A DNA stretch of 64,000 nt from Hyaloperonospora brassicae (Eukaryota; Oomycota; Peronosporomycetes; Peronosporales; Peronosporaceae), in contig CANTFL010001482.1 of the NCBI GenBank assembly GCA_947650285.1, forward strand, positions 62,001 to 126,000, written 5' to 3'. Below are positions 42,726 to 53,790 of the stretch, piece after piece. The translations under genes and the position numbers were made by a program. Position 1 is the first letter of the stretch, and every line of letters begins with the position of its first letter. The notes beneath the pieces are model-generated. The model searched no databases and was not told the DNA's origin. It was given only the letters and a program-made list of their open reading frames with translations.

Positions 42726-43323
42726 ATGACCATCAAGACCGACTTGGGGACCGCTTCAACTTGTGACGCTCCCGAAGCTCTCGAGTCGCTGCCGATAGCG
42801 CTGGAGGAACCACTGGTGAAGAAGCGTCGGACCAAGAACTTCCAGCTGCGCGAAGACCTGGCGAAAGCCCGGGGCGTCGTGACGGTCCACGTGCCGGCGT
42901 TCGCGCCCCTGACGTTCGCCACGTGGGACGCCTTTATCGAGACGTGGAATGGCTACATGGAGCGCACCAAGACCATGTACCGACGTCGCAGCTCGTCAAC
43001 CACGACGTACTGGAACAGCAAACACAAGTTCAAGAAGTACCCCGTGCCGGAGGATTTCAAGTACGCGACGATGGCGTACTGGTGCACGCACGGGTGCATC
43101 CAGCCGTCGCGGGGCCATGGCGTGCGCACGCACTTGCACAATCGGTACACGGGCTGCTCGGCGCGCGTCACGGCCGACGTGGTGTTTGAGATGGTGGCAG
43201 GTGATCCGAGTAAGGTGCGCTGGATGGTGCGCGTGCGGAATCAGGTCAGTTCACGGTCTTTCGAGACGGCGCACGGGATGAAGAGAGAAGGGAGTGGAGC
43301 ACGTGGAAGCGAGAGAGAGAGAT

Positions 43324-43362
<39 letters not shown>

Positions 43363-44500
43363 GAGAGAGAAAGGGAGGACTCATGCGCTGGTGTGTCGTG
43401 CGTGTGTGTGTTTTGGTGCTGGACGGCGTGTAGATTTCGCAGCACAACCACCGCATTAGCGACGAGATTTACAACTGTTATGCCAATAACAGCTCTGTGC
43501 CAGATGAGCTGTTGTTGGGGCGAGATGCTGAGTCACATCACAAGCAAAGGATAAAGCAAGGGATGGATGATGCAGGTAGGCTGGCTGGCTGATATCATGC
43601 TGTGTTGGGTTGCGTGCTGGTGGTGGTGGACGGACTTGTCTGATTCTTGAGCTGTTCCGTGCCGAGCGAACAGCGTTTGAGCCGCCGAATGTGGAGATGG
43701 ATGCAATAACAGTTGACCCTGGTGAGTGGACTCGTAGAATGTGGACCGGAAGTAGATGATGCTAACGTGCACTTGGTTTTGCTGATATCGATAGCCTTCT
43801 CGCTTCGACCTCCTCCTGACTCGAAGGCGGATGTAAAGACGTCTGTGGTGACGACGACACCCACAGGTTCGTCGTTACTGTGGTGGTGAGGAACTCGGGT
43901 TCATTGATTGCTGGTTCGCATTGGTGGCTTGACTATGTAGCTCTCTCAGGATTGCTGCTGAAGGAAGCGCTGGCTAACGAGCACAAGATGAATATGGCGG
44001 TCTCGGAGATGCAGCCACTGATTGATGAGCTGAAGAACACCCCGTCGCGGGTCATCCACAAGAGGCTGCAAGATGTGTCGGAGATGGTCGCACATTTGCA
44101 AGCAAAGTGGCACCAAGGTATGCGCAATACACGGCTGCTAGGAGGTTTCATGGCTAACTCCTGTCTTGTGATGGCAGATCGTGTTGCAGAAGAGGCTGTG
44201 CAAACTCATGCAGTCACGTCCGTTTCTTCTTCCGCTGCAGAACAAGTCGTAGCTGCGCCAAGCGAAGCCCTCGGCAAGTCAACAGTCAACGGGATTCCCC
44301 CGGTTGCCACTTTGCCCCCAGGCGCTGCTTACTACCTGACACCACGTGCGGAGCAGATACCGAACGAAGCGAACAGTGCGGCTTTGGCATCTACCGGTAC
44401 CGTGGATGATGCAGCATCATCAGCTGTGAGCGACCATGAACTCTCGGAGAAGAGCGAGCCGGCGCTGGAGAACCAGCGTGGTCTTTCTGAAGCTGTTTGA
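42726..44500 (+). CDS. FAR1/WRKY-GCM1-type zinc-cluster protein, possibly MULE-derived
   Basis: Six exons: 42726-43244, 43434-43575, 43674-43721, 43795-43866, 43950-44117, 44178-44500 (about 423 aa); every junction keeps phase. The first ATG of the frame is at 42726. After a basic NLS-like segment (KKRRTKNFQL), the first two exons carry a FAR1-like/FLYWCH-type DNA-binding domain: FATWDAFIETWNGYMERTK, TYWNSKHKFKKYPVPEDF, CTHGCIQPSRGHG, NRYTGCSARVTADVVFEM, then SQHNHRISDEIYNCY. Cys-Cys-His-x-His spacing is intact. Downstream exons give Pro/Ser-rich sequence and a predicted coiled coil (LLKEALANEHKMNMAVSEM) with no transposase core. This looks like a domesticated Mutator-like DNA-binding module. 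The exon 3 acceptor was chosen to keep frame and is the least certain. Confidence 0.72.
43309..43374. repeat. GA microsatellite in an intron of the FAR1-like gene
   Basis: About 60 bp of interrupted (GA)n inside the first intron. It creates Arg/Glu shadow frames on the plus strand and Ser/Leu frames on the minus strand. Confidence 0.85.
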
Positions 44501-44525
44501 GACGGTATGCTGTCGAAGCTGTGTG

Positions 44526-44531
44526 AATAAA
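44526..44531 (+). terminator. AATAAA polyadenylation-like signal
   Basis: AATAAA lies 26 bp after the FAR1-like stop codon, within the usual distance for 3' end formation. Confidence 0.4.
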
Positions 44532-46594
44532 TGAGTTGATGCACTGCTTTATCTTTTGCGAGTGATAGTTGTGCCATTCCTCGATCCATAAAACCGCTTC
44601 CCTGTCTTCTCGACGATGCAGGACAAAGCTGACAAGGATTTGCTCAAAGCATCCGTGTTAATGGCTACCGCTCATATGTAATCGTGTGGTCGTACCTCCG
44701 TCGCAAAAGCACCAACGGCATGCATTGTTACTTTTTTGCCAAAGTATGCTTTACAGCACACGTGCAAGTGGTGCAAGCAACCAAAGAATTAGCAAACGCT
44801 ATCAGTTAACGGCAGTTGCAAACGATACTTTGACCAGCATGCTGCTGAAAAGCCAAGTCTACATCAGCAATGCTAGCGGACGTCGCTTGGAGGGCACAAG
44901 GTGCATGTGTCGCAACGTGAGTACGGACCAGTGTTGGTATCGAAAAGAAGCAGTCATCGCGACATGGTTGTGGAAACCCATCTCTGCAAAACAAAGTGTA
45001 TGCCTGACTGTATTCCACCTATTGTCGCTACGCCGCGCACCGACAAGTGAGACCGCTCGCTTAATAATCCTACCACCGCAAAAAGATTCAGCATATCCAA
45101 GCCCAGCTTCAACTACTCATCAAGTCGTTGGTCCTTCTTCGGCAATCACTGGAAGCACGCAAAAAAGCGGCATTGATGATGAAGTCAACATCATGACCCA
45201 GTCGGCAGTTGTCGAGAGTCGACTTTGCTTTGCTTCCGCGTGCATGTGATTAAGCACCGACAAGATCAGTAAAAAGTCTCGGACGCTAAACAAAGAGCCG
45301 CATTTGTCGAGTCCGTGTATTGCTACAAACTCGCAAGTGTGGAGCATTTCGGTTCCAGGTGTGATGTAGGACTGCATGGCCATTTGTAGTTCTGGTTCGT
45401 CTAGTAAGATTGTAGGTATCGATGCCCTACAGTGACGAACCTACCCGATCATTTCGATGTCAATTGTATCACACAAGAGCTACTTCACAGCTCAAACTGC
45501 TCTGTTGACAGCAGAATTGGTTTTGAGACTACGAAGCAGGTCCATGTAGTCAAATGACTGATAGGCTCGAGCATATTTGGAATGTAGCAGGACGTGGGAA
45601 ACAGAAGCACAGTGACGACTGGAGGCACTACCACCGCAAGCTATGCCGATGAGGGACGGGCAATCAGGATATCTGGTTTGCAGTCATCTAGGCGACGTGC
45701 TTGGCGCACTGGTTGTCAGGCAAATGCACTGACTAGAACTGAAAGGAACGCAGGCAGGCACGGAGTGGCATGTTGCGAGACCGAATTTCACGAAGTCACA
45801 CTAGCGCCCCCGAGATCAGACTTGATGGAGCTCCTACCCGATGACTGAAGTCAGTATCACGATCAGAAGTACAGTGCGTACTACGAAGACTCTACCAACC
45901 TACATTCAAACAAACGGAGCATGTTGTGACAGCAGAAAGCCTACGAAGCTTGGTTTGCAGGCATGGTATGAGTGCGCGGATACGTTCAGAAGACCCCGCA
46001 TTCAGCACGCATACATGCCGCCATCCGGGTAGCACAAATGTACCTGTTAATCGGAGGAATGTTCGAATGCTACGAGACGTATTTGCGTCAAATGGAGCTG
46101 TAGCTTGCAGCAGTGCAGAGAGTACAGCTTTGCTGTGTCGGACTAACATGCAATTGTACATACATTGTCCGCTACATGCTCGACAGGTAGTGCTGTTTGC
46201 GGTCGAGTAGAGATGAGCAAACGGATTGAGAAAAAGACGCCTGCATGCAACTGCGGTGGATGATGTCTTGTGCATACGGGCTCGACCAAGTCGATCGATC
46301 ACTACTGCGCGCTGTATGATGCGGCTACTGAAACTCCCGATGCCAAATTTGTACCGGGTGTTGCACAAGCCAGCTCAAGAGAGGTGTTCGGTACAGGCAA
46401 GAGTAGCAAGCTGTTATTTTATCGCCAGGAAGGGCATTGCATCCTCGAGCAAAATTATACGTCTTTGTTAGAGACCGCTGAACATGTGGTCACACTCGAG
46501 TATTCGTCGCGCTGTATGCCATGCAACACACGACCATAGCAAGTTCATCTATCCAGCACATGACGCATCGTCGCAGCGTTGCTAGCCTGGGTAG
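44532..46594. other. Intergenic, 2.1 kb
   Basis: A 187-codon frame (44686-45249, +) and an 89-codon frame (46270-46539, +) are the longest. Neither shows a domain, repeat or signal. I do not call either a gene. Confidence 0.35.
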
Positions 46595-47164
46595 GAAAAG
46601 CTACATCAGGGCAAGTCTGATGCGCTGATCGAAGATCCGGCAGTACCAGAAGTAGGAGCCGACGAAAGTGATACTGTGCCGCAACAGCCAAATGTAAAAG
46701 CTCGTCCGAAACAAGTCGTGTTCGATTGCTCCTCTACATCCAAACTGTAACGGGGCAGCCCGTTACATGGAAATTGTCATTAAAGAAACAATGACAATAA
46801 AGAATATTGAGTGAATATTCTTTGAACAATATCACCAAAGTGGTGATATTGAAGGGTCGACCAAAGAGTCTGTTCATTGGTTGATATCTTGATGATATCA
46901 ACCCACAAATCGCCGCAAGACGCGCGCAATGAGTGGTGACGAGACGTCACCATACACTCAGTTATATTAGCATAATTAAGTTAAGTCAAACAGAGAGACA
47001 GTAGTTAAAAGACTTAATTATATTAATATAACAGTTCTGCTTTTACCCTACCTACGCTTCCTCGCTTGCCTTGTGTACGTCTGTCGGGGCACCGATACCC
47101 TTGCGTTAAGTTCACGCAAGGGTGTGCCCCGTTACACAAACAGCCATCAGTCATCCTATCCTGA
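46595..47164 (+). other. Short open frame split by the solo LTR insertion
   Basis: A frame opens at 46595 and reads ALIEDPAVPEVGADESDTVP and KARPKQVVFDCSSTSK up to the left target duplication. Removing the LTR and one copy of CAAAC joins it to QPSVILS and a stop at 47162. The composition looks coding but there is no ATG and no family match. It may be a degenerate gene end broken by the insertion. Confidence 0.3.
46746..47136. mobile_element. Solo LTR (Ty3/gypsy-like), 391 bp, hairpin-rich
   Basis: Begins TGTAACGGGGCA and ends TGCCCCGTTACA, a 12-bp perfect inverted terminal repeat with TG...CA tips. Both sides carry the 5-bp target duplication CAAAC (46741-46745 and 47137-47141). This is the structure of a solo LTR left by recombination. 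Inside lies a chain of perfect stem-loops, listed as findings. The termini are related in style to the 3' LTR of the 52-59.6 kb element, whose LTR starts TGTACCGGGG on the minus strand. No coding sequence is inside. A non-autonomous hairpin element is the alternative reading. Confidence 0.8.
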
Positions 47165-48075
47165 CATCCGGGATGATGCTGAGTGAACCGCAACGTAAGG
47201 GCGCTTGGTTTGTAGCAAGTGCACTAGAATGGACACGAGCGGAGATGCGGTGTGGACTGCTGACGGGCTTTTGCCCAAGCACTCGAGCAGCAATCTCGCT
47301 CTGACAGCGAAAGAAAGCATTTTGTGCAGCTCACTCTATCCCACCCTCGACACAGCAGTGATCGTGTCGCTTTAGTGGAATGCGACTAATTGTACAATGA
47401 AGTCTGGACAGTCTTGAAGCATAACTGGCATATAGAAATCGCAGCGTCTAGCAATGGCAGAAATTTGATAGCCATGTCTGAGGAGACATACGGATCGCAA
47501 CGATAACAAACGAGACGCAAAGAGGTCGGAACAACGTCGTTGCTCGCAAACAGACGGACGGATAGATCGGAGCAATTTGGTGGTGACAAGCTGCGGGACC
47601 TCTGACGTGTAAGTCAAACACGCAGCATCTCTGAACGAGTCTGCCCATATGCAGTACAACACAGTCCAAATGACTGAAACGGTGCAAACGAATCATGCGC
47701 ACAAAGCGACAAGATCGGTGGGAAAAGGACAATGGAAACAAAAACGTGGGAACGTATCGAGTGTTACAGCTGACTCGCAGGAGGTCATAACTCATTGCCG
47801 AGGACTTCAATTCACTTTCTTTTCGCTTGCATCGGCCGCTTTTACACAGTATTGGGGATGGGTAGCTCAACGTCACTGAGGATATGACAGGTTCTGTGAA
47901 AGCTTTCCATTCGAAACCCAACCTGCTTCTAGATCTATGGCTTTCTAAAAACCCGCCTAAACCGTCTTTGGCTGTGCTTGTCCATTGATTGTATATTTAT
48001 CCGCGGTGTGGAATAAACACAGCGGTCTCATTTCGATTGTACCCAACACATCGCACTACATATCCTTCATCACAC
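47142..48075. other. Intergenic, INTS9 promoter side
   Basis: About 0.9 kb with no gene recognised. Minus-strand frames (47372-47921) overlap in several phases and have no motif. Confidence 0.4.
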
Positions 48076-50461
48076 ATGAAAGTGGTACGTCGACGTCCTC
48101 TCGCCGTGTTTACGCCCTCTTCAATGCCCTCACAGCAACTCGCTCTTGTCACTCTCATGCTCTGCCTGTAGCTCTGTATTCGCTCCATCTCACCTGCTTT
48201 TCTATGTCTCACATCGATGCGTGACAGATCCAATTAGGTGGCGCAAACGACGGTCTCTGTCATTTCTTGAGCTTTGGTGGCTATGAAATGCTGTTAGACT
48301 GTGGGGTAAAAATGCAGTCGCTCCAGTGCGATTCGAAGCAAGGTGGCGGTATGATGTACCGTCTACAACTGCCAGCACTGAGCTCCGTGGACGTGGGGGC
48401 TCTGGACGTAGTGCTCCTGTCCAACTACCTCACTCTGCTGGCCCTGCCACTGTTGACGGAGGAGCTGGGCTTTACAGGGAAGATCTACGCCACTCATCCT
48501 ACGCTGGAGTTTGGTCGTGTGCTCATGGAGGAGCTGACAGCGCTAGGCCAGGGCGAGAATGCAGCTGTTTTTACTTTTGAGGGCGTGGCTGACGGTCTCG
48601 AGACCGAGCTCCCAATGTACTCGATGAAAGACATTGAAGCGTGCTGTAAGAAAGTGTGCTGTGTCGAGTACAGTGAGACTGTACCCATGGCGTACGGTGT
48701 CCAGGTCACAGCGCTGAGTTCAGGGTATAGCATGGGTGCGAGTATTTGGCTCGTGGAAGGGCCGAACGATCGACTGGCATATGTAGCCACGTCTTCAGGA
48801 GACTACAATCGTCACCCGAAAGAGCTCGATCTTTTGCCGCTGGTGGACTGTGAGACGCTACTTTTGACAGATCTGAAACCGGATCGGGATCCTCACTCGA
48901 GCACGGAACATATGATGGAGCGTCTGCTCAGCGGACTGACCCGTGTGCTTGATCGCGGTGGCGTTTGTATTGTACCTACGTCGCCTTGTAGCGTGATGTT
49001 TGATCTTGTGGAGGCAATCTTCGCTGCGTGCCTTCCTAACAAGCAGAATGTACCCATGTACTTTATATCGGACTGTGCTTCGCGCATCATGGAGCTTACG
49101 CATATCGGAGCTGAGTGGCTCTGCGAGAAGAAGATTGCAATGCTCTATGCAGGTGAAAATGCATTTTTGCACGAGACCCTACTGAAAAGCAACGCATTCC
49201 ATGCTGTCGCCGAGGTTTCGGTTGCCTCAGCCACTGCATTACAGGTTCGTGCATCGAGAACTCATGCAGGTTTGCAGAAATAGTCTACTGAATACGCGTA
49301 TGTAGGGCGGAAGCATTCTTTTTGTGGGCCACCCATCTGTCAAATTCGGACAGGGACTGGAACTGGTACAGGTACTGGGAAACGAAAGCCGCAACGCTGT
49401 CTTTCTGATCGGTAAGTCTCAGAAGCTCAGCGTGCCGATATGCAAAACAAATGCTTTGGTTACTCACTCCGACGATGTTTTGTATACAGATCCAACAGTG
49501 GAGCCAACACAGGCGTTCGCTCCTTTCCGAGACTTGAAGATTGAAAAGATTGTTTGCCCGATCGATCCGAGATTAAGCTGTGGTGACGTCAATCAGTTGA
49601 TCGCCCGCTGCTCCCCTCACAATCTGATTGTCCCACACGAGTACAGCGCTGCGCCGCCAGCGAGTACAATGGAAGAAGCCGACATGTCATCGCACTTTTC
49701 ACGAGTACTTCCACTGCACGAGCTGACTGTGGCAAAGTCAAAGACGGAGCTGCTTACGTTTCCGATGGAACCGTTCAGGCCGATTGTGATCGAGAAAGCG
49801 TCGAAGTATTTAGATGGAAGACTCGACTCTAAGGTGACTGTGTCATTCGCGTTCGATGTAGGTTGCACGAACTAACTGATAGCGTTATTTCGATTTTGCA
49901 TAGCTTGCTGCACAGGTCACCATAACAGAGGTAAATGGAAAGGCTGCGGCCTGTGTAAATGGCGTACTCAATGTAAAGCGAAAAGCGTACGTGTTGGAGC
50001 CATCTGCAAGCGCCATATCGTTGCCGACTGGTTTGAGTGATGAACCGAAGCCGAAAGTGTCGGAAAAACGCAAAGCGTTATCGACAGCTAGCTCAGATAG
50101 CGCTTGTACGCTGAAGGGGATTGACTTCAAGGAAGCAAGTAGCCTTCTCTTGGGTCAAGTAGATGAAGATGAGCTGACGCGGCAAGTAAAAACGGTACGG
50201 TTCGAAGCAGCTCTGTAATTAATAGTCTTACTCACGGCGTGGCTGCGGCGGTGTTCTTTCCAGCATGATCCACTAGCGCAAGTGTACATTTCACAAGGCC
50301 AAGGAGACGCAGATGTGTTCATGAGCATCCCTTCGCTTGACGCCCGCGTTACATTGTGGAAAGAGACCGGGAAAACGCTTGTTGAGACGGATAAAGAGGA
50401 CACTCGTGCTCTGTTGACGGCGTTCATTTTGGCACAGCTGGTGGTCATCCATCAGGGCTAG
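48076..50461 (+). CDS. INTS9: Integrator complex subunit 9 (metallo-beta-lactamase / beta-CASP fold)
   Basis: Six coding exons: 48076-48084 (9 bp), 48228-49244, 49306-49411, 49490-49857, 49904-50194, 50264-50461. Total 662 aa, almost the length of human INTS9 (658). Phases agree at each junction. The first exon gives only MKV, which joins IQLGGANDG and then YEMLLDCGVKMQSL, the family's N-terminal MBL strand. The beta-CASP part includes LSSGYSMGASIWLVEG, LAYVATSSGDYNRHP, LLLTDLKPDRDPHSSTEHM and SILFVGHPSVKFGQGLELVQ. INTS9 is the catalytically dead partner of INTS11 in the Integrator endonuclease, and the zinc-ligand HxHxDH motif is absent here as expected. The nine-base first coding exon is the main uncertainty. 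Confidence 0.88.
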
Positions 50462-50817
50462 ACCCTACCGAAAAGCAGTATGATGACGCTAAAGTATTCG
50501 ACATATTCGCACTGCAGTGGTGCCGAATATACACGTTTACTCACGAAGCTAGTAGTTCGCTGGATCTGGCCACACCGCTGAAGGCGGTAAAGATAATAAC
50601 ACAGGAATTCAGCAAGTCCGTGGAATACTTTCCGGAGACTGTGTCTTTGGTCGGCGAAGTTTATTTTACGCACACCATCATCAGGCTTGACAAAGTTGCA
50701 GTCAGGCGATCGACTTTGTCAGGTAATGCTTTGCTCAGTTTTCATCAGTTCCGCACAATATGCGAGTCAAGACTATCGTGTGTCGCATCGTTAGGTGTCG
50801 CACATGTGGTCTTATGA
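50458..50817 (+). other. Unrecognised open frame directly after INTS9
   Basis: A 119-codon frame begins over the INTS9 stop, one register away, and runs to a TGA at 50815. It has coding-like composition (DDAKVFDIFALQWCRIYTFT, ATPLKAVKIITQEFSKSVEY, FPETVSLVGEVYFTHTIIR) but no ATG at its head. It could be the last exon of an unannotated gene using the TAG at 50459-50461 as a splice acceptor, or a transposon relic. I do not recognise a family. Confidence 0.35.
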
Positions 50818-51991
50818 TGAGGTTAACAGTTGTTTAGTACAATATCGACTTCCAGTGAAAAGGAACTCATCGATGGGACGGTTCTTGTCGATTCATAATA
50901 GGCACTTACTCATCCATGGGTAGAGATTGACTTGCAGCTTATCAGCAATGCAAAGGTTGATGTACGTTACACGACTGGGCTTGCTCACACAATCGAGCAT
51001 CGACAAGCAAAAGCAATGATGGATTCGAGGAGAGCTACACCCACGGCTAAGGTACTGCTAGTTCATGGAGGTCGACAATGGTTTGAGTACTGCCTCATGC
51101 ATACAAGACCATTCCGGGTGCGTAAAATGCCAGGTCGAAAGGGCCGGCACCTCGACGCGTTCACTGTCGTCCGAAGGGCATTTGCTGTCAACAAACGCGA
51201 TAGAAAGCAACCGATCACGACGAAACACAACACGGTGAAAATGTATTTACCGACACTTCACATTCAACAACATATCTTACTCGCCCCCCTCAATGTTGAA
51301 CACGAGTGCAGTCGTCCTGTTGAATGGTAGTTGACATGAGCACAGACAAAATGGATCGGTTCTTTATGTGACTTGATCGAGGGATCCTCGCTGCAGCGAC
51401 GGGTTAAAGAAACCGGCTGCGTTCAAAGCCGCAGCACTCACTGATGTCGGCATCGAAGTTCTCAGATTTGGCACGCTCGGTTTGCTTTATTGCTGACGTA
51501 ACCTTGGTCGAGTCGTCTTTAAATTTCGTTGCTGTAGTAGCTCACTCATTTACAAGCGTCTTGACAGCACTTCGGGGTGTCCACCGAGTAGAGCGCAAAA
51601 CGAAGCAGTCTTGTCGAGCACGTCGAATGGACGTCCGTACAATAGCGATTTTGTTCGCAAGAGTTGGCTGGAACGCATGTGGAGGCGACGACGAAGACGA
51701 ATAGTATTCCCTTGACCTTTAAGTATGTAGCGTTGATTCCTACTGTGCGTAGTTGGATGTGTCGAGTGCGGTGAAATGGAGAATGACACTACCGATTGAA
51801 ACGTGCGGGCGATTCCAATCAAGTTTTCGTGGGTTGCGACAGCCAAATACTTGAGTTCGCCTTTCAGTCTGCTATGTGTTATATCCCATCGTAAAACTTG
51901 TAGAGGGCCAGCAGACGTGTGGCCGTCACCCGGTCACAGGATAGGGTGCCACTACAAACATTCGGCGATACGAGAAACGCGCCACGACATT
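50818..51991. other. Intergenic before the gypsy element
   Basis: A 133-codon frame (50932-51330, +) has a basic, repetitive-element-like look but no recognised domain. Nothing else is seen. Confidence 0.35.
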
Positions 51992-52520
51992 TTTAGCAGA
52001 ACTACACAGCTCCTGAAGCCAGAGGAAGACTTAACGCTCAATGAGCAACTTTGGTTCAAATAAACATGACTCAAAGAGTCAACAAGATCAGAGAGCTTAC
52101 GATACCTGTTACAGGGGGACCAAACGATTCAAGAGAATCACAGCACATAGTTCTCAAGAGCAGCTACCTTCACAGACGATGCTAGCACTTAACGATCAAA
52201 TACGCCTCGTGAGGCACGTGTCTGAAGGATCAAAATGGGAACTGGAGTTTATTTTCTGTATCTAAACGAACACCTCAGAACAACGTACTTAACCTAGACA
52301 CTAATGTTCTAATACGTACCTCTCGCAAGATCTCGTAATCAATGGTTGAAAGACATCAGTCTTCAACAATTGATACAATGTTCTAATATCACTTTAAATG
52401 GGATCCCATCTCTTGCGTGCACCATACCTATTGTCGACTTCCAGTCGACGTGTAACCCCGCTACACCTTGTGTGGACCACACCTATTGTCGACTACCTGT
52501 CGACGCGTAACCCCGGTACA
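51992..52520 (-). repeat. 3' LTR of the gypsy element (left), 529 bp
   Basis: Aligned base by base with the right LTR. On the minus strand it starts TGTACCGGGG. Its inner end carries a 55-bp tandem duplication (the GTAACCCCG motif recurs at 52452 and 52507), which the right LTR has only once; the length difference is exactly 55 bp. Outer tip (TTTAGC instead of TGTAGC) is mutated. Confidence 0.85.
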
Positions 52521-52532
52521 CCCTCCCCCACC
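52521..52532 (-). other. Polypurine tract of the gypsy element
   Basis: On the minus strand GGTGGGGGAGGG lies immediately before the LTR start TGTACC. This primes plus-strand synthesis and fixes the element's orientation. Confidence 0.75.
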
Positions 52533-52628
52533 AGAATAACGTTACCACAAAATGTTAATCGAATTCATTCATTAAAGAGGACGGTGTGTGTGCGCTTCAA
52601 CTTCACGATTTGCAAAACACAAAACATA

Positions 52629-53203
52629 ATGGCATCGCCACCCGACGAGTATTCGACTCTTTCTTCTTACCTCGGTATTGATGTGGAGGTGGACTATGGT
52701 AGCGATACCAATCTTAATGGTGAAGAGAGGGCAATGTCCGACTCACCAGTGCAAGAGGCAACGCCTCATACTGCACCGAACTAATTTGCCGAGCGTGGCG
52801 AATCCAAAGCGCCACCGGCGCAGCATCAAACACCTAACGCGGGCGATGAAATTACCACCAATCCGCCCGATGAGCAACAAAAGTTAACTATCCAAAGAGA
52901 GGAGAGCGCTCAGAGGCTTATACTGCTTGCTGCAACCCTTGAGAGCCGCCATAGCTATGTGTTCACTCCACTCAGTGTGGAAGAACGTGTACGCAAACGG
53001 CAGGCCGTTCATTGGAAACGTGGGTCATTGGCGCTGAGCCCACATCTCCTGATGAGGTTGCAAGTCGACAGGCACTTTGAGAGAAGTACCTGGAACCTTA
53101 TCTGACGACTCAAAGTCAATATAAGTTGCGGCTTGACACGCAAGCACGGGGTGCACCGGTTCCACCGATAAAGTTTATATTCCATCCTCCTATTCGCAGG
53201 TGA
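52629..53203 (+). pseudogene. Antisense accessory frame near the 3' LTR
   Basis: On the strand opposite to pol, an ATG at 52629 opens MASPPDEYSTLSSYLGIDVE and continues after a TAA (52782-52784) as FAERGESKAPPAQ, then HSYVFTPLSVEERVRKRQAV. A one-base shift near 53085 continues it as REKYLEPYLTTQSQYK and APVPPIKFIFHPPIRR. The composition is clearly protein-like and starts 108 bp inside the LTR. Antisense ORFs in this position are known from some plant gypsy elements. The frame is decayed here and its function is unknown. Confidence 0.5.
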
Positions 53204-53447
53204 ATCACACGAGGAAGAAGACAATGCGTTCGTTCGCTGACTGCATCGTAAACGACACCTCAGCAGCGTGTTAGCTCTCAGAGCAAGTGCCGACGTGGCA
53301 GACGTTTGTCTAGAAAGAAAGCTTCGATATGGCCACGCCAAGCTTAAGACAGACGCCAGTTGAGAACTTACACACGCTATTCTCCGGCTGTGCTGGCCGA
53401 TGTGAGTGTTGGTCAAGCGGTGACCAACTACTTACCTGCTTCCACAC

Positions 53448-53639
53448 CTATTGATGAAAAGAGTCTTTGGTCACAGGAAGACCCTTGCCGCGATGTTCAA
53501 AAACATCCAAGGCGTGTGGGCAATCCTGCCAAAGAGGTTTCTCAAACTCCCATAAGTAATCCGACTCCCGGTACCCTTGCCACTTCACCAAATACTGGTA
53601 TCGACCCTGACGACGTCGTCGTGTCAGGAGTCTCTCCAC
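53448..53639 (-). pseudogene. Chromodomain of the gypsy integrase
   Basis: Open piece with chromodomain signature: QYLVKWQGYRESDYLWEF (aromatic cage residues Y, W, W region) at the C-terminal end of integrase. In chromoviruses it guides integration to marked chromatin. It is separated from the rest of integrase by frame breaks. Confidence 0.75.
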
Positions 53640-53790
53640 ATGGAACTAGCAGTTCCCTTGCTCATCGGGCAGAGTCAAAAGAGGTCGGTATACCGAGGGA
53701 AGAGCTTGAGAAGCTACGTCGCGAAGTAAGTTGTATCCGCTAGACTTTAGGTAAGACCCCGATTGCGCTTGACGCGACACAAGATTGCCT

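Noticed and set aside
43309..43374. GA repeat considered as a CRISPR-like or coding repeat
   Set aside because: It is a simple dinucleotide tract inside an intron; there are no spacers and the organism is eukaryotic.
44686..45249. A 187-codon plus frame after the FAR1-like gene
   Set aside because: No signal, repeat or domain, no splice context and no promoter; left as intergenic.
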